Shown here: piece after piece, positions 18,068-26,779 of the stretch
Numbering within the stretch: position 1 is the first letter of the stretch
Layout of the letters: every line of letters starts with the position of its first letter
From: Asticcacaulis sp. ZE23SCel15
GTDB taxonomy: Bacteria; Pseudomonadota; Alphaproteobacteria; Caulobacterales; Caulobacteraceae
Assembly (NCBI RefSeq): GCF_030505395.1
Contig: NZ_CP130044.1
Location: 1,721,001 to 1,785,000, forward strand
Reading direction: 5' to 3'
Length of the DNA stretch: 64,000 nt
Notes under the pieces: model-generated
Databases searched by the model: none
Told to the model about the DNA's origin: nothing
Seen by the model: only the letters and a program-made list of their open reading frames with translations
Translations under genes and position numbers: made by a program

Positions 18068-18817
18068 ATGTCGTCGGCAATCTATCCAAGCCTTAAAGGT
18101 AAAAAAGTTCTCATCACGGGCGGCGGTTCCGGCATCGGGGCGGGTCTTGTGACGGCCTTTGTGCAGCAAGGCGCGCGCGTTCACTTTATCGATCTGGTCG
18201 ATGAGGTATCGGCCACGCTTGATACCGGCGTGCTGGGGGTGGCCCCTACATTCTATAAGTGCGATCTGACCGACACACCTGCGTTGGAGGCGACGCTGGC
18301 CGCCGTTCTGGCCGATGGGCCGGTCAGCATCCTCCTGAACAATGCCGCCCGCGACGACCGTCATACCCTGTCGGAAGTGACCTCGGAATTCTTTGACAAA
18401 AACATCGCTGTTAACCTCAAGCATCTGGCCATGTGTGCGCGTGTAATTGCGCCGGGTATGAAGTCAGCCGGGGGCGGGGCGATCATCAATTTCGGCTCGA
18501 TTTCCTGGCATTTAGGTCTGCCAGATCTGGTGCTTTATGAAACCGCCAAGGCCGGTATTGAGGGCATGACGCGGGCTTTGGCGCGTGAACTTGGCCCCGA
18601 TAATATCCGCGTCACCTCGATCATTCCGGGCAATGTCAAAACGCCGCGTCAGATGAAGTGGTACACTCCCGAAGGTGAGCGCCAGATCGTCGAATCGCAA
18701 TGTCTGCCGGGCCGGATCGAACCTAAGCATGTGGCGTCGCTGGCGCTGTTTCTGGCGTCGGACGATGCGTCGCTGTGTACCGGTCATGGCTACTGGATTG
18801 ATGCGGGATGGCGCTAG
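18068..18817 (+). CDS. xylB: D-xylose 1-dehydrogenase (SDR)
   Basis: A 249-residue classical short-chain dehydrogenase oxidising D-xylose to D-xylonolactone with NAD. The nucleotide motif is TGGGSGIGAG, the active site has NFGSIS and YETAK, and the C-terminus (SLCTGHGYWIDAGWR) closely resembles Caulobacter XylB, as does the N-terminus MSSAIYPSLKGK. The gene is 34 bp after xylX and is followed by a palindromic repeat element before xylC. Confidence in the substrate comes from sequence resemblance together with the pathway neighbours. Confidence 0.92.
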   Translation: MSSAIYPSLKGKKVLITGGGSGIGAGLVTAFVQQGARVHFIDLVDEVSATLDTGVLGVAPTFYKCDLTDTPALEATLAAVLADGPVSILLNNAARDDRHTLSEVTSEFFDKNIAVNLKHLAMCARVIAPGMKSAGGGAIINFGSISWHLGLPDLVLYETAKAGIEGMTRALARELGPDNIRVTSIIPGNVKTPRQMKWYTPEGERQIVESQCLPGRIEPKHVASLALFLASDDASLCTGHGYWIDAGWR

Positions 18818-18878
18818 GGATTTCACCGAAAAGTTTGGCGCGGCGCGCCAATACGTTTTCGGTGGGCTAAAGGATATA

Positions 18879-19026
18879 CCTCCCCGGCGTGCCGGGGAGG
18901 GGGACCGCACGAAATCGCACAGCGATGAGATGTGGTGGTGGGGGTAATGTCCCTACAGAATTTACCCCCTCTTTCATTTGATGTTGGCCATCAAATGAAA
19001 GCTCCCCCTGCAACAGGGGGAGTTCT
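18879..19026. repeat. MITE-like palindromic intergenic repeat, copy 2
   Basis: A 148-bp element between xylB and xylC. It begins with CTCCCCGGC/GCCGGGGAG and ends with the same 27-bp terminal hairpin as copy 1 (AGCTCCCCCTG...CAGGGGGAGT). It contains a TTCATTTGATG/CATCAAATGAA hairpin. It interrupts the operon without any obvious T-tract terminator. Confidence 0.75.
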
Positions 19027-19049
19027 AAAAAAAACGCAAGGTGGGAGCA

Positions 19050-19949
19050 ATGAGCGGCAATTTTGAGGTCACCTGCGTCTGGGACTTAAAGGCCACGCTG
19101 GGCGAAGGCCCGATCTGGTCGGCCAAAGACCATGCCGTCTGGTTTGTCGATATCAAGTCGTCGAAAATTCATCGCTATGATGTCAGCATCGGCTCGAAAC
19201 AGTCGTGGACCGCGCCGTCGCCGTGCGGCTTTATCGCTCCGCGCAAACGCGGCGGTTTTGTGGTGGGCTGCAAGACCGGGCTTTATCTGTTTGAACCCAA
19301 AACGGGCGATTTTACGCTCCTGACCCATATTGAACCGCACCTGCCGGGCAATCGCCTCAATGACGGTTTTGTCGATACCAAAGGCCGGCTGTGGTTCGGG
19401 TCGATGGACGATGATGAAAACCATCCGACCGGCGCGCTTTATCGCTATGATGCGCGCGGCCTGAAGAAAATGGATGATGACTATGTCATCACCAATGGCC
19501 CCGCCGTCAGCCCGGACGGTAAAACCCTCTATCACAACGACACCCTGAAAAAAGTCATCTACGCCTTTGATCTGGATGACGACGGTGATATCGCGGGCAA
19601 GCGTGTCTTTGCACGACTGGATGAAACGGGTCATGTCCCCCCCCACGGCGAAGGCTATATGGACGGGCCGGTGGTCGACAGCGCGGGCAATGTCTGGAAC
19701 GCACTGTTTTTCGGCTGGGGTGTGAATTGCTACGCTCCCGATGGTCACCTGATCCGGCGCGTCAAATTCCCGGTGTCCAACGTCACCAAGATCGCCTTTG
19801 GCGGCCGCGATCTGAAAACCGTTTACGCCACAACCGCCGCTAAGGGATTGTCCGCAGGCGACATCGCCGCCCAACCTCTGGCCGGTGGCCTGTTTAGTTT
19901 TGAAGCCGATATTTCCGGCCAACAGCAATATGAGATTGATCATGTCTAA
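19050..19949 (+). CDS. xylC: D-xylono-1,4-lactonase, SMP-30/gluconolactonase family
   Basis: A 299-residue six-bladed propeller of the SMP-30/regucalcin family, opening the xylonolactone made by XylB. Metal-site features expected of the family are visible: the N-terminal GEGPIW glutamate, RLNDGFVDTKGRLWFGSM (Asn/Asp), ITNGPAVSPDGKTLYHND (Asn and Asp) and PVVDSAGNVWNALF. The start is ATG 19050 behind GGGAG; an in-frame GTG lies 9 bp upstream. The 3' end overlaps xylD by 8 bp, which argues for coupling. Function follows the Caulobacter xyl operon. Confidence 0.9.
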   Translation: MSGNFEVTCVWDLKATLGEGPIWSAKDHAVWFVDIKSSKIHRYDVSIGSKQSWTAPSPCGFIAPRKRGGFVVGCKTGLYLFEPKTGDFTLLTHIEPHLPGNRLNDGFVDTKGRLWFGSMDDDENHPTGALYRYDARGLKKMDDDYVITNGPAVSPDGKTLYHNDTLKKVIYAFDLDDDGDIAGKRVFARLDETGHVPPHGEGYMDGPVVDSAGNVWNALFFGWGVNCYAPDGHLIRRVKFPVSNVTKIAFGGRDLKTVYATTAAKGLSAGDIAAQPLAGGLFSFEADISGQQQYEIDHV

Positions 19950-21729
19950 GCGCACACCCGCCACCCCCAATGGCCGTTTCCGCTCTCAGGAATGGTTCGA
20001 GGCCCCCGGCCATATCGACATGGCGGCTCTGTACCTTGAGCGCTTCATGAACTACGGGCTGACGCCTGCGGAACTGCGCTCAGGCCGCCCGATCATCGGC
20101 ATCGCCCAGACCGGTTCGGACATATCGCCGTGCAACCGCATCCACCTCGATCTGGCGGACCGCGTTAAGGCCGGTATCCGCGATGCAGGCGGGATTCCGA
20201 TGGAGTTTCCGTGTCACCCGATCTTTGAGAACTGTCGCAGGCCGACCGCGGCCATCGACCGTAACCTCAGCTACATGACGATGATCGAGATCCTGCACGG
20301 CTATCCGATCGACGCGGTGGTGCTGACGACCGGCTGCGATAAGACGACTCCGGCGGGCATCATGGCCGCCACTGCTGTCGATATTCCGGCCATTGTCCTG
20401 TCGGGCGGGCCGATGCTGGATGGCCACCACGAAGGCGATCTGGTCGGCTCCGGCACGGTCATCTGGCGGTCGCGTCGCAAATTGGCGGCGGGGCAAATGA
20501 CCGAAGATGAGTTTATAGAAGCCGCCGCGGCATCGGCCCCCTCAGCCGGTCATTGCAATACCATGGGCACGGCCTCGACCATGAATGCGGTCGCCGAAAC
20601 CCTCGGCCTCAGCTTGCCCGGTTGTTCGGCCATTCCAGCGCCCTACCGTGAGCGCGGGCAGATGGCCTATGAGACCGGTAAGCGCATTGTTGAGATGGCG
20701 TGGGAGGATTTGAAACCGTCGAAAATCCTGACCCGCAATTCGTTCCTCAATGCCATTGCGCTGGTCGCTGCGGTCGGCGGTTCGACCAATGCCCAGCCGC
20801 ATATTGTGGCGATGGCGCGTCACGCCGGCGTTGATCTGACCGATCAGGACTGGCGTGCGGCCTATGATATTCCGCTGATCCTCAACATGCAGCCGGCGGG
20901 AAAATATCTGGGGGAGCGCTTCCACCGCGCGGGTGGGGTTCCGGCGATCCATGTCGAACTGCTCAAGGAAAACCTGATCGACGGTGAGGCCAAAACCATT
21001 ACCGGCAAGACGATTGCTGAAAACATTGTCGGGCGCGAGACCAAAGACCGCGAGATGATCTATACGGTCGCAGAGCCCATGATGGAACGGGCCGGTTTCC
21101 TTGTCCTCAAAGGCAATCTGTTCGATTTCGCGATCATGAAAACCAGTGTGATTTCGGATGAGTTCCGCACGCGCTATCTATCCAAGCCGGGTCAGGAAAA
21201 CATCTTTGAGGCCAGGGCGGTCGTGTTTGATGGCTCAACCGATTACCATGAGCGCATCAATGATCCGTCGCTGAATATCGATGAAAACACCATACTGGTC
21301 ATCCGTGGTTCCGGCCCGGTCGGCTGGCCCGGATCGGCCGAGGTCGTCAATATGCAGCCGCCCGATGCCCTGTTGAAGCGTGGCATTACGTCCCTGCCGA
21401 CCCTGGGCGATGGCCGCCAATCGGGCACGGCGGATTCGCCGTCGATCCTCAACGCCTCACCCGAAAGCGCGGTGGGCGGCGGGCTGTCTTGGCTGCGCAC
21501 GGGGGATGTCATTCGCATCGACATCAATACCGGTGCCTGTGATGCGCTGGTGGCCGATGACGTTATCGCCGCGCGCAAGGCTGAGGGCATTCCGGCCTAT
21601 CCGGCCAGTATGACCCCTTGGCAGGAAATCTATCGTCAAACGGTCGGGCAACTGCATACGGGTGCGGTCATGGAACCGGCGTTGAAATTCACCCATATCG
21701 CGGATCAGATGCCGCGGCATAATCACTGA
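19942..21729 (+). CDS. xylD: D-xylonate dehydratase, IlvD/EDD family
   Basis: A 595-residue iron-sulfur dehydratase converting D-xylonate to 2-keto-3-deoxy-D-xylonate. The three cysteines that hold the Fe-S cluster in this family are present: Cys64 (SPCNRIH), Cys132 (TTGCDKTTPAG) and Cys205 (AGHCNTMGTA). The C-terminal domain includes GPVGWPGSAEV and SPESAVGGGLSW, typical of the sugar-acid dehydratase branch. The start at ATG 19942 overlaps the xylC end by 8 bp; upstream in-frame starts lie within xylC. It is the last gene of the operon and is followed by a repeat element. L-arabonate dehydratase is the closest alternative reading. Confidence 0.92.
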   Translation: MSKRTPATPNGRFRSQEWFEAPGHIDMAALYLERFMNYGLTPAELRSGRPIIGIAQTGSDISPCNRIHLDLADRVKAGIRDAGGIPMEFPCHPIFENCRRPTAAIDRNLSYMTMIEILHGYPIDAVVLTTGCDKTTPAGIMAATAVDIPAIVLSGGPMLDGHHEGDLVGSGTVIWRSRRKLAAGQMTEDEFIEAAAASAPSAGHCNTMGTASTMNAVAETLGLSLPGCSAIPAPYRERGQMAYETGKRIVEMAWEDLKPSKILTRNSFLNAIALVAAVGGSTNAQPHIVAMARHAGVDLTDQDWRAAYDIPLILNMQPAGKYLGERFHRAGGVPAIHVELLKENLIDGEAKTITGKTIAENIVGRETKDREMIYTVAEPMMERAGFLVLKGNLFDFAIMKTSVISDEFRTRYLSKPGQENIFEARAVVFDGSTDYHERINDPSLNIDENTILVIRGSGPVGWPGSAEVVNMQPPDALLKRGITSLPTLGDGRQSGTADSPSILNASPESAVGGGLSWLRTGDVIRIDINTGACDALVADDVIAARKAEGIPAYPASMTPWQEIYRQTVGQLHTGAVMEPALKFTHIADQMPRHNH

Positions 21730-21733
21730 TTAA

Positions 21734-21871
21734 CTCCTCCCCACTGCGTGGGGAGGTGGCGAGTAAGGCAAAGGCCGCATCGAGACGGAGGGGTATGCCG
21801 TATGTACCCCTCCACCATTTGCGGGCCTAAGCGCCCCTTAATGGTCCCCCTCCCCACTGCGTAGGGAGGAG
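21734..21871. repeat. MITE-like palindromic intergenic repeat, copy 3
   Basis: A 138-bp element between the convergent xylD and ThuA-like genes. Its ends are inverted copies of CTCCTCCCCACTGCGTGGGGAG with small differences, and it has an inner GGAGGGGTA/TACCCCTCC palindrome. Architecture matches copies 1 and 2 although the sequence is more diverged. Confidence 0.7.
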
Positions 21872-21878
21872 ATTTAGA

Positions 21879-22823
21879 TCAGTAAATGCCTTCAAACTCC
21901 GGCCGCACCGAGGTTGTCGTGGCGGTCGGAAAGTCTGAGGGCACCGGATAAGTCACCTGACGCCGCGCCAGCCATTGCAAAGCGCGTGGCAGAATGGTCT
22001 GCACGTCCGCGCTGCGGAAGGTGAGGGGCTGCACATCGCCCGCCCAAACGTGGCCATAGTTGGCGACATAGACCCGGCCCCGGCCATAACGCACCACCCA
22101 TTCCAGCGGCCAGTTCATTTGGGTTTTGGCTTCATAGGCATAGGTCAGTATGGTCAAATTCTTGGCCGGACCGCGGACATAGCTGTAGTGCTCAAGATCC
22201 GCCGTCATCCATTGGCGCGGGAGCCCTTTATTTACCGGATGATCGCTCAGACGGTGGACTAACGCATCCGCCCGTGGGCCGTGGCTCGATTTATCGCCCT
22301 GACCCGCAGGGATGTGCGCGACTTTGCCTTCGCTGCTGATATGGACGGCCGTGCCATAATCCTTGGGCCGCCAGCCCAGCCCGATCATGTCGTTATATTC
22401 GGGCCAGTTCGGAAAGCCGTTATTGGCGGCGTGCAGCACATAAACGCCGCCGCCTTTGCGGACATAGGCTTCAAAATCCGCCTTAACCACCTCCGGCCAT
22501 CCGGCGTCGCTTTTATAGTCATTGCAGGTCTGGATCACGACATCGAAGTCGCTAAACCGTGGCCGCCAGTCAGCCCAGCCGGGGGCGGCAGGTGATGCCG
22601 GTGCGGTCGATACAGTCACGTCAAACAGGCCGGTCGGCGCTAAGATCGCCTGAACGATGCGGGTGGTTTGTTGCCAGTCGTGATTATTAAAACCATCGAG
22701 CAACAGCACCCGGATACGGGGTTCAGAGGCGTGGGCGGGCAGATCTGATGCGGCGACTGCAACGGCCCCCATAAGCCATTCGCGGCGGTTCAGGGCGGTG
22801 GGGATATGGGGCCGTTCAGACAT
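21879..22823 (-). CDS. Exported ThuA-like protein
   Basis: A 314-residue protein of the ThuA/trehalose-utilisation-like class I glutamine-amidotransferase fold. It begins with a twin-arginine-type signal (LNRREWLMGAVAVAAS), then RVLLLDGFNNHDW, a Rossmann-like core with VIQTCNDY, and GGGVYVLHAANNGFPNWPEYNDMIG, the usual ThuA segment. The family's enzymatic role is unsettled; members occur in sugar-utilisation clusters of many bacteria. It is divergent from the MFS transporter and shares with it the LacI-type site at 22896-22909, so it is probably induced with the xylose/xyloglucan genes. Confidence 0.82.
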   Translation of the reverse strand: MSERPHIPTALNRREWLMGAVAVAASDLPAHASEPRIRVLLLDGFNNHDWQQTTRIVQAILAPTGLFDVTVSTAPASPAAPGWADWRPRFSDFDVVIQTCNDYKSDAGWPEVVKADFEAYVRKGGGVYVLHAANNGFPNWPEYNDMIGLGWRPKDYGTAVHISSEGKVAHIPAGQGDKSSHGPRADALVHRLSDHPVNKGLPRQWMTADLEHYSYVRGPAKNLTILTYAYEAKTQMNWPLEWVVRYGRGRVYVANYGHVWAGDVQPLTFRSADVQTILPRALQWLARRQVTYPVPSDFPTATTTSVRPEFEGIY

Positions 22824-23140
22824 AACGGGGTTTCCTCAGATTCGCCTCTGGGGGCGGGCGATATTTATATGCAATGCGGTGAGTGCGGTGCACAATGGTA
22901 GCGTTAACAAGTTAATGCCCAAAAAAGGCGAAAATCGGCGTAAAACCTTAACTTTCCTTCGCATTTTCCGGTTTCGGCTCTTGCCCGCCATGCCCCTTTC
23001 GTTAATAGTTCCGCTTGCGGAACGGGGTAGTAGGGACCTCTGTTAAAACAAAAATATACCGCAGTTATTGTCAAGGGAATACGGGCTTTACGCCCGCAGA
23101 CAGGGAACCGGGCCGTGGCCCGCAAATAAGGAATACATCA
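22824..23140. promoter_or_regulatory. Divergent control region, ThuA-like / sugar porter
   Basis: 317 bp without a gene. It holds the LacI-type operator at 22896-22909 and, in the leader of the transporter, three perfect short hairpins: GTTCCG-CTTG-CGGAAC (23008-23023), CGGGC-TTTAC-GCCCG (23082-23096) and CGGGCC-GT-GGCCCG (23109-23122). The last ends about 18 bp before the start codon and could affect initiation. Confidence 0.5.
22896..22909. promoter_or_regulatory. LacI-type operator between ThuA-like and sugar porter genes
   Basis: TGGTAGCGTTAACA, matching TGNNANCGNTNNCA with one half-site deviation. It is 72 bp from the ThuA-like start and about 230 bp from the transporter start. Confidence 0.6.
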
Positions 23141-24577
23141 ATGACCTCGTCACTGGCTAAGGTGAACATGGGGCTTGTCATGGGGCTGGCAATTGGTGCC
23201 GCTCTGGGGGGCCTTTTGTTCGGCTACGACACCGCCGTTATTTCGGGTGCGGAAGCCTCAATCAAGCATAACTACATCCTGCCGAATATGGCGTGGGATG
23301 AAACTCAAAAGAACTTTTTTCACGGTCTGGCCGTCGGTATTGCGCTGCTGGGCTGCGTGATCGGTTCGGCCATCGCAGGCCCACTGGCGACCAAATTCGG
23401 TCGTCGGGCAGGCATGATGATTGCCGCAGCCCTGTTTTTCGTATCGTCTATTCTGTCGGGTTTTCCGGAAACCTTTATCGCGCCGATCGGTACACTGGGT
23501 GTCGATACCCTGTGGCCCTATATGATTTACCGCGTCTTTGGCGGCATCGCTATTGGTATGGCGTCGTTGATTTCGCCGATGTATATCGCGGAAATTGCCC
23601 CCGCCAAACAGCGCGGTCTTTTGGTATCGCTGCAACAGATTGCGATCGTGGTCGGCATTACGCTGGTCTATTTCGTCAATATGAAAATCGCCGAAGCCGG
23701 TGCCGGCGACGACACCTGGATTCATGCGCTCGGTTGGCGCTACATGCTGGCCTCTTGCGCCATTCCGGCGGCTTTGTTCCTGACGGCAGCGTTCCTGATG
23801 CCGGACACGCCGCGCTGGTACATGATGAAGGGCCATGAGGCCAAGGCCGAAAAGCTGCTGCACGAACTGAACGATCCTGACACGGCCAAGGCAACCATGA
23901 ATGAGATTCGCGGCAGTCTGGTCAACCATTCGGGTAAGCTTTTATCGTTCGGGGCCGGTGTACTGGTGGTCGGTATCCTGCTGTCGGTCTTTCAACAGGT
24001 CGTGGGCATCAATGCGGTGCTTTATTACGCCCCCAGCATGTTCAAAAATGTCGGCATGGAAACCAATGCGGCCATGCTGCAAACCGTTATCATGGGCGTG
24101 GCGATGGTGGTGTTCACCATTATCGCCCTGTTCACGGTCGATAACTGGGGCCGTAAGCCGCTGTTGATCCTGGGTGCCGTGGTTATGGCCGTGTCGCTGT
24201 TTTTCCTGGGCTATCTGTACCAGACCCATCAGCAAGGCATGATCTTTTTGGTGACGGCCATTGTCTATATTGCCGGGTTTTCCCTGTCATGGGGGCCGAT
24301 TGTGTGGGTTCTGCTGGCGGAAATGTTCCCGAACTCGATCAAGGGCACAGCCATGTCGATTGCGGTCGCGGCCCAGTGGATCGCCAACTATATCGTGTCT
24401 CAGACCTTCCCGATGATGGACGGTAACTCGACCCTGATCGCGTTGTTTAACCACGGCTTTTCGTTCTATGTGTACGGGACATGTTCGGTTCTGGCGGCCA
24501 TATTCGTGTGGAAGTTCGTGCCTGAGACCAAGGGCAAGACCTTGGAGGCCATCGAAGGCCTCTGGAAAAAGCACTGA
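23141..24577 (+). CDS. MFS sugar-porter-family sugar:proton symporter (XylE-like)
   Basis: A 478-residue, 12-helix sugar porter of the inner membrane. Family signatures are present: GGLLFGYDTAVISG in helix 1, the GRRAG loop, PDTPRWYM before the central loop, QQVVGINAVLYYAPS in helix 7, WGRKPLL, and PETKGKTLE at the C-terminus. The QQVVGINAV segment and length resemble XylE/GalP-type symporters. Given the adjacent xyl operon and shared operator, D-xylose is the likeliest substrate, with galactose or glucose possible. The ATG at 23141 follows AAGGAAT; the longer upstream frame adds a non-membrane segment with no family similarity. Confidence 0.9.
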   Translation: MTSSLAKVNMGLVMGLAIGAALGGLLFGYDTAVISGAEASIKHNYILPNMAWDETQKNFFHGLAVGIALLGCVIGSAIAGPLATKFGRRAGMMIAAALFFVSSILSGFPETFIAPIGTLGVDTLWPYMIYRVFGGIAIGMASLISPMYIAEIAPAKQRGLLVSLQQIAIVVGITLVYFVNMKIAEAGAGDDTWIHALGWRYMLASCAIPAALFLTAAFLMPDTPRWYMMKGHEAKAEKLLHELNDPDTAKATMNEIRGSLVNHSGKLLSFGAGVLVVGILLSVFQQVVGINAVLYYAPSMFKNVGMETNAAMLQTVIMGVAMVVFTIIALFTVDNWGRKPLLILGAVVMAVSLFFLGYLYQTHQQGMIFLVTAIVYIAGFSLSWGPIVWVLLAEMFPNSIKGTAMSIAVAAQWIANYIVSQTFPMMDGNSTLIALFNHGFSFYVYGTCSVLAAIFVWKFVPETKGKTLEAIEGLWKKH

Positions 24578-24609
24578 TATGGGCGTAGACTAGATCTGCA
24601 TCTAAACGG

Positions 24610-24632
24610 CGGCGGGGTGCATAACCCCGCCG
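24610..24632 (+). terminator. Hairpin after the sugar porter
   Basis: CGGCGGGGT (24610-24618) pairs perfectly with ACCCCGCCG (24624-24632) around a 5-nt loop. Only a short T-rich tail follows, so partial read-through into the epimerase gene is possible. Confidence 0.55.
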
Positions 24633-24679
24633 TTATTGCTTATAAAACTATAAAAAATAAAACCGGGAAGGCCGCCATC

Positions 24680-25585
24680 ATGTCTGATCATACAGAGGGT
24701 GATACGCTCACCCTCAGCCGTGCGCGTGACGCCACACTCACCCTGACCGCCAAGGATACGCAGCTTAAGATCGCGCCGCTTCTGGGGGCCTCGACCCTAA
24801 GCCTGACCCATAAGGGCCGTGATTATGTGCGGCCTGCGCCGGATGGTGCGGACGATGTTTTGCAGACCGGTAATTTCCCGCTGGTGCCGTTTGCCAACCG
24901 GATCAAGAATGGCCATTTTGTGCTGGGCACCAAGGACATTCAGCTTAAGCCCAATCTGGGCGATCATCCCCACACCCTGCATGGTCAGGGCTGGCGCTCA
25001 CGCTGGCAGGTGGCCGAGGTTAGTGCGTCGCGGGCCCGGCTGGTGTTTGACCACAAATGCGGGGAGTGGCCGTGGGATTACCGAGCCGAAGTCATCTATG
25101 AACTGCGTGACGGGGGTGTGCGGATTTATTTGTCGGTGACCAATCTGTCGCCCTGCGCCATGCCGGCGGGGCTGGGCTTTCATCCCTATTTCCTGAAGAC
25201 ACCGCAGACGCGCCTTAAGGCCCATGTCGAAGGGGTATGGTTGTCGAGCGACGACTGCCTGCCGACCGAATGGCACGGCGGCGTCTATCGCGGCAAGGAC
25301 TGGACGAATGGCGATGTCGTCGATGCCGAGCAATTGCTTGATCACTGCCACACCGAATTTAATGGCCGGTTTGATATCTTTGAAGGCGATGAGGCGGTGG
25401 TGACGGTCAAGGCCTCACCCGACTGCCATTGGCTGCATATCTATGTGCCGCCGGGGGAGGATTTCTTTTGCGCCGAGCCGGTCAATCATATGCCCGATCC
25501 GTTCAATAAACCCAATTCCGGCCTGAAATGCCTCAAGACCGGTGAGCGGGCGATGATTTGGATGGACATGACGTTACATGGGTGA
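24680..25585 (+). CDS. Aldose 1-epimerase (mutarotase)
   Basis: A 301-residue GalM-type beta-sandwich that interconverts alpha and beta anomers of aldoses. Recognisable family elements are the NRIKNGHF arginine region, DHPHTLHGQGW (first active-site histidine), GFHPYF (second histidine) and CAEPVNHMPD (catalytic base glutamate). There is no signal peptide, so it works in the cytoplasm. The start is ATG 24680 (MSDHTEG) behind GGGAAGG. It follows the sugar porter by about 100 bp with a modest terminator between, and would feed anomers to the xylose and galactose dehydrogenases. The substrate is not fixed by sequence. Confidence 0.88.
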   Translation: MSDHTEGDTLTLSRARDATLTLTAKDTQLKIAPLLGASTLSLTHKGRDYVRPAPDGADDVLQTGNFPLVPFANRIKNGHFVLGTKDIQLKPNLGDHPHTLHGQGWRSRWQVAEVSASRARLVFDHKCGEWPWDYRAEVIYELRDGGVRIYLSVTNLSPCAMPAGLGFHPYFLKTPQTRLKAHVEGVWLSSDDCLPTEWHGGVYRGKDWTNGDVVDAEQLLDHCHTEFNGRFDIFEGDEAVVTVKASPDCHWLHIYVPPGEDFFCAEPVNHMPDPFNKPNSGLKCLKTGERAMIWMDMTLHG

Positions 25586-25597
25586 TGAGATAACGGG

Positions 25598-25993
25598 ATG
25601 AAGAGGCGCGCTATAGTTATAATATTGGCTGCCATAGTGGTGGTTATTGGCGTTTGGGGTGCATTTCCGCATATCATCTACGCGATGCACGCTGATGAAA
25701 TGCCCACCAAATGGGACTTGAATTACGAAAATCTAACGCTTCATCAGGTGTATGACAAAATTGGACCGCCTGACCAAGATGGCGGCGTAAAACAATTCCA
25801 AAACTGGGTCGAAAAGGAATGGTGGGGCTATAAACTTATCAAAATTGGTGCCGAAGATTTCAGATCAGATCGCACAGATTTCGATGTCTATTATAGCGTC
25901 CATGTTTATGGTCATAAGCAGCAGATTTTCTTTGGACCACCTGTAATTAAACATATGGTCTTGAAACAGGCTGCTGCCTCTAAGCCTGATTGA
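25598..25993 (+). CDS. Membrane-anchored protein of unknown function
   Basis: A 131-residue ORF 12 bp after the epimerase. Residues about 5-27 form one hydrophobic helix (RAIVIILAAIVVVIGVWGAF), leaving a periplasmic domain rich in aromatic residues (NWVEKEWWGYKL, FDVYYSVHVYG). I do not recognise the family. Its codons are visibly more AT-rich than those of the neighbours, which may mean relaxed selection or recent acquisition. The ATG at 25598 lies behind a weak GGGATG. The segment VYDKIGPPDQDGG resembles loops in small BamE/SmpA-like periplasmic proteins, but that is only a weak impression. Confidence 0.55.
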   Translation: MKRRAIVIILAAIVVVIGVWGAFPHIIYAMHADEMPTKWDLNYENLTLHQVYDKIGPPDQDGGVKQFQNWVEKEWWGYKLIKIGAEDFRSDRTDFDVYYSVHVYGHKQQIFFGPPVIKHMVLKQAAASKPD

Positions 25994-26043
25994 TCCACTC
26001 AAAATGTATTGGCGCGTCAGCGACAAACTTTTGAGTGAGCGCT

Positions 26044-26778
26044 TTAATTCACCCATCCTCCGTCGATGATGTAGGGCTGGCCGGTGATGAACGCGGATTC
26101 GTCGGAGCCTAAGAAAACCGCCAAAGCTGCCAGTTCATCGGGCTTGCCGAAGCGGCCCATGGCCTGACGCGACGTGAATTCGCTATAGGCCTTATCGAAG
26201 TCGCCGGTGTCGCGTAAGCGTTGCAGCAGGGACGGGGTCTCGACCGTGCCGGGGCAGATGGCGTTGCAACGGATGCCTTGCGCTACGAAATCGGCGGCGA
26301 CGGCCTTGGTCAGGCCAATAACGGCAGCCTTGGTGGCGCAGTAGGCAAAGCGGTTGGGGATGCCTTTGATCGAAGAGGCGATCGACGACATGTTGATGAT
26401 CGATCCGCCACCTGATTTTATCATGTTGGGCAGCACCGCGCGGATCAGGCGGTACTGGGCGGTGACGTTCAGGCTGTTGGAAAAGGCCCAGTCATCTTCA
26501 TCGCAGTCAAGGATCGTGCCCGCGTGCACAAAGCCTGCGCAGTTATAAAGCACGTTGATGTTTGGAAACTCGGCGGCGATGGCCTTGATCGCCTCGGCAT
26601 CGGTGACATCCAACTTGCGGGCGGTGACGCCGGGGATGGCGGCCAATTCAGCCAGTGACGCGTCATTGATATCGGCGGCGATGACGTGGGCGCCTTCGCG
26701 CACGTATGCTTCGACGGTGGCGCGGCCAATGCCTTGTCCGGCGGCGGTGATCAGGGCGGTTTTGTTTTGCAGTCTCAT
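26044..26778 (-). CDS. SDR dehydrogenase, 2-keto-3-deoxy-L-fuconate dehydrogenase-like
   Basis: A 244-residue classical SDR: TAAGQGIGRA cofactor motif, YNCAG, active-site serine in INMSSIAS and YCATK. The sequence is close to the 3-hydroxybutyrate dehydrogenase type 2-like branch to which 2-keto-3-deoxy-L-fuconate 4-dehydrogenase belongs; that enzyme makes 2,4-diketo-3-deoxy-L-fuconate with NAD. It is the last gene of the fuc operon, one base after the UxaA-type subunit. Activity is inferred from operon context. A cleavage enzyme for its product is not evident next to it. Confidence 0.82.
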   Translation of the reverse strand: MRLQNKTALITAAGQGIGRATVEAYVREGAHVIAADINDASLAELAAIPGVTARKLDVTDAEAIKAIAAEFPNINVLYNCAGFVHAGTILDCDEDDWAFSNSLNVTAQYRLIRAVLPNMIKSGGGSIINMSSIASSIKGIPNRFAYCATKAAVIGLTKAVAADFVAQGIRCNAICPGTVETPSLLQRLRDTGDFDKAYSEFTSRQAMGRFGKPDELAALAVFLGSDESAFITGQPYIIDGGWVN

Positions 26779-26779
26779 A

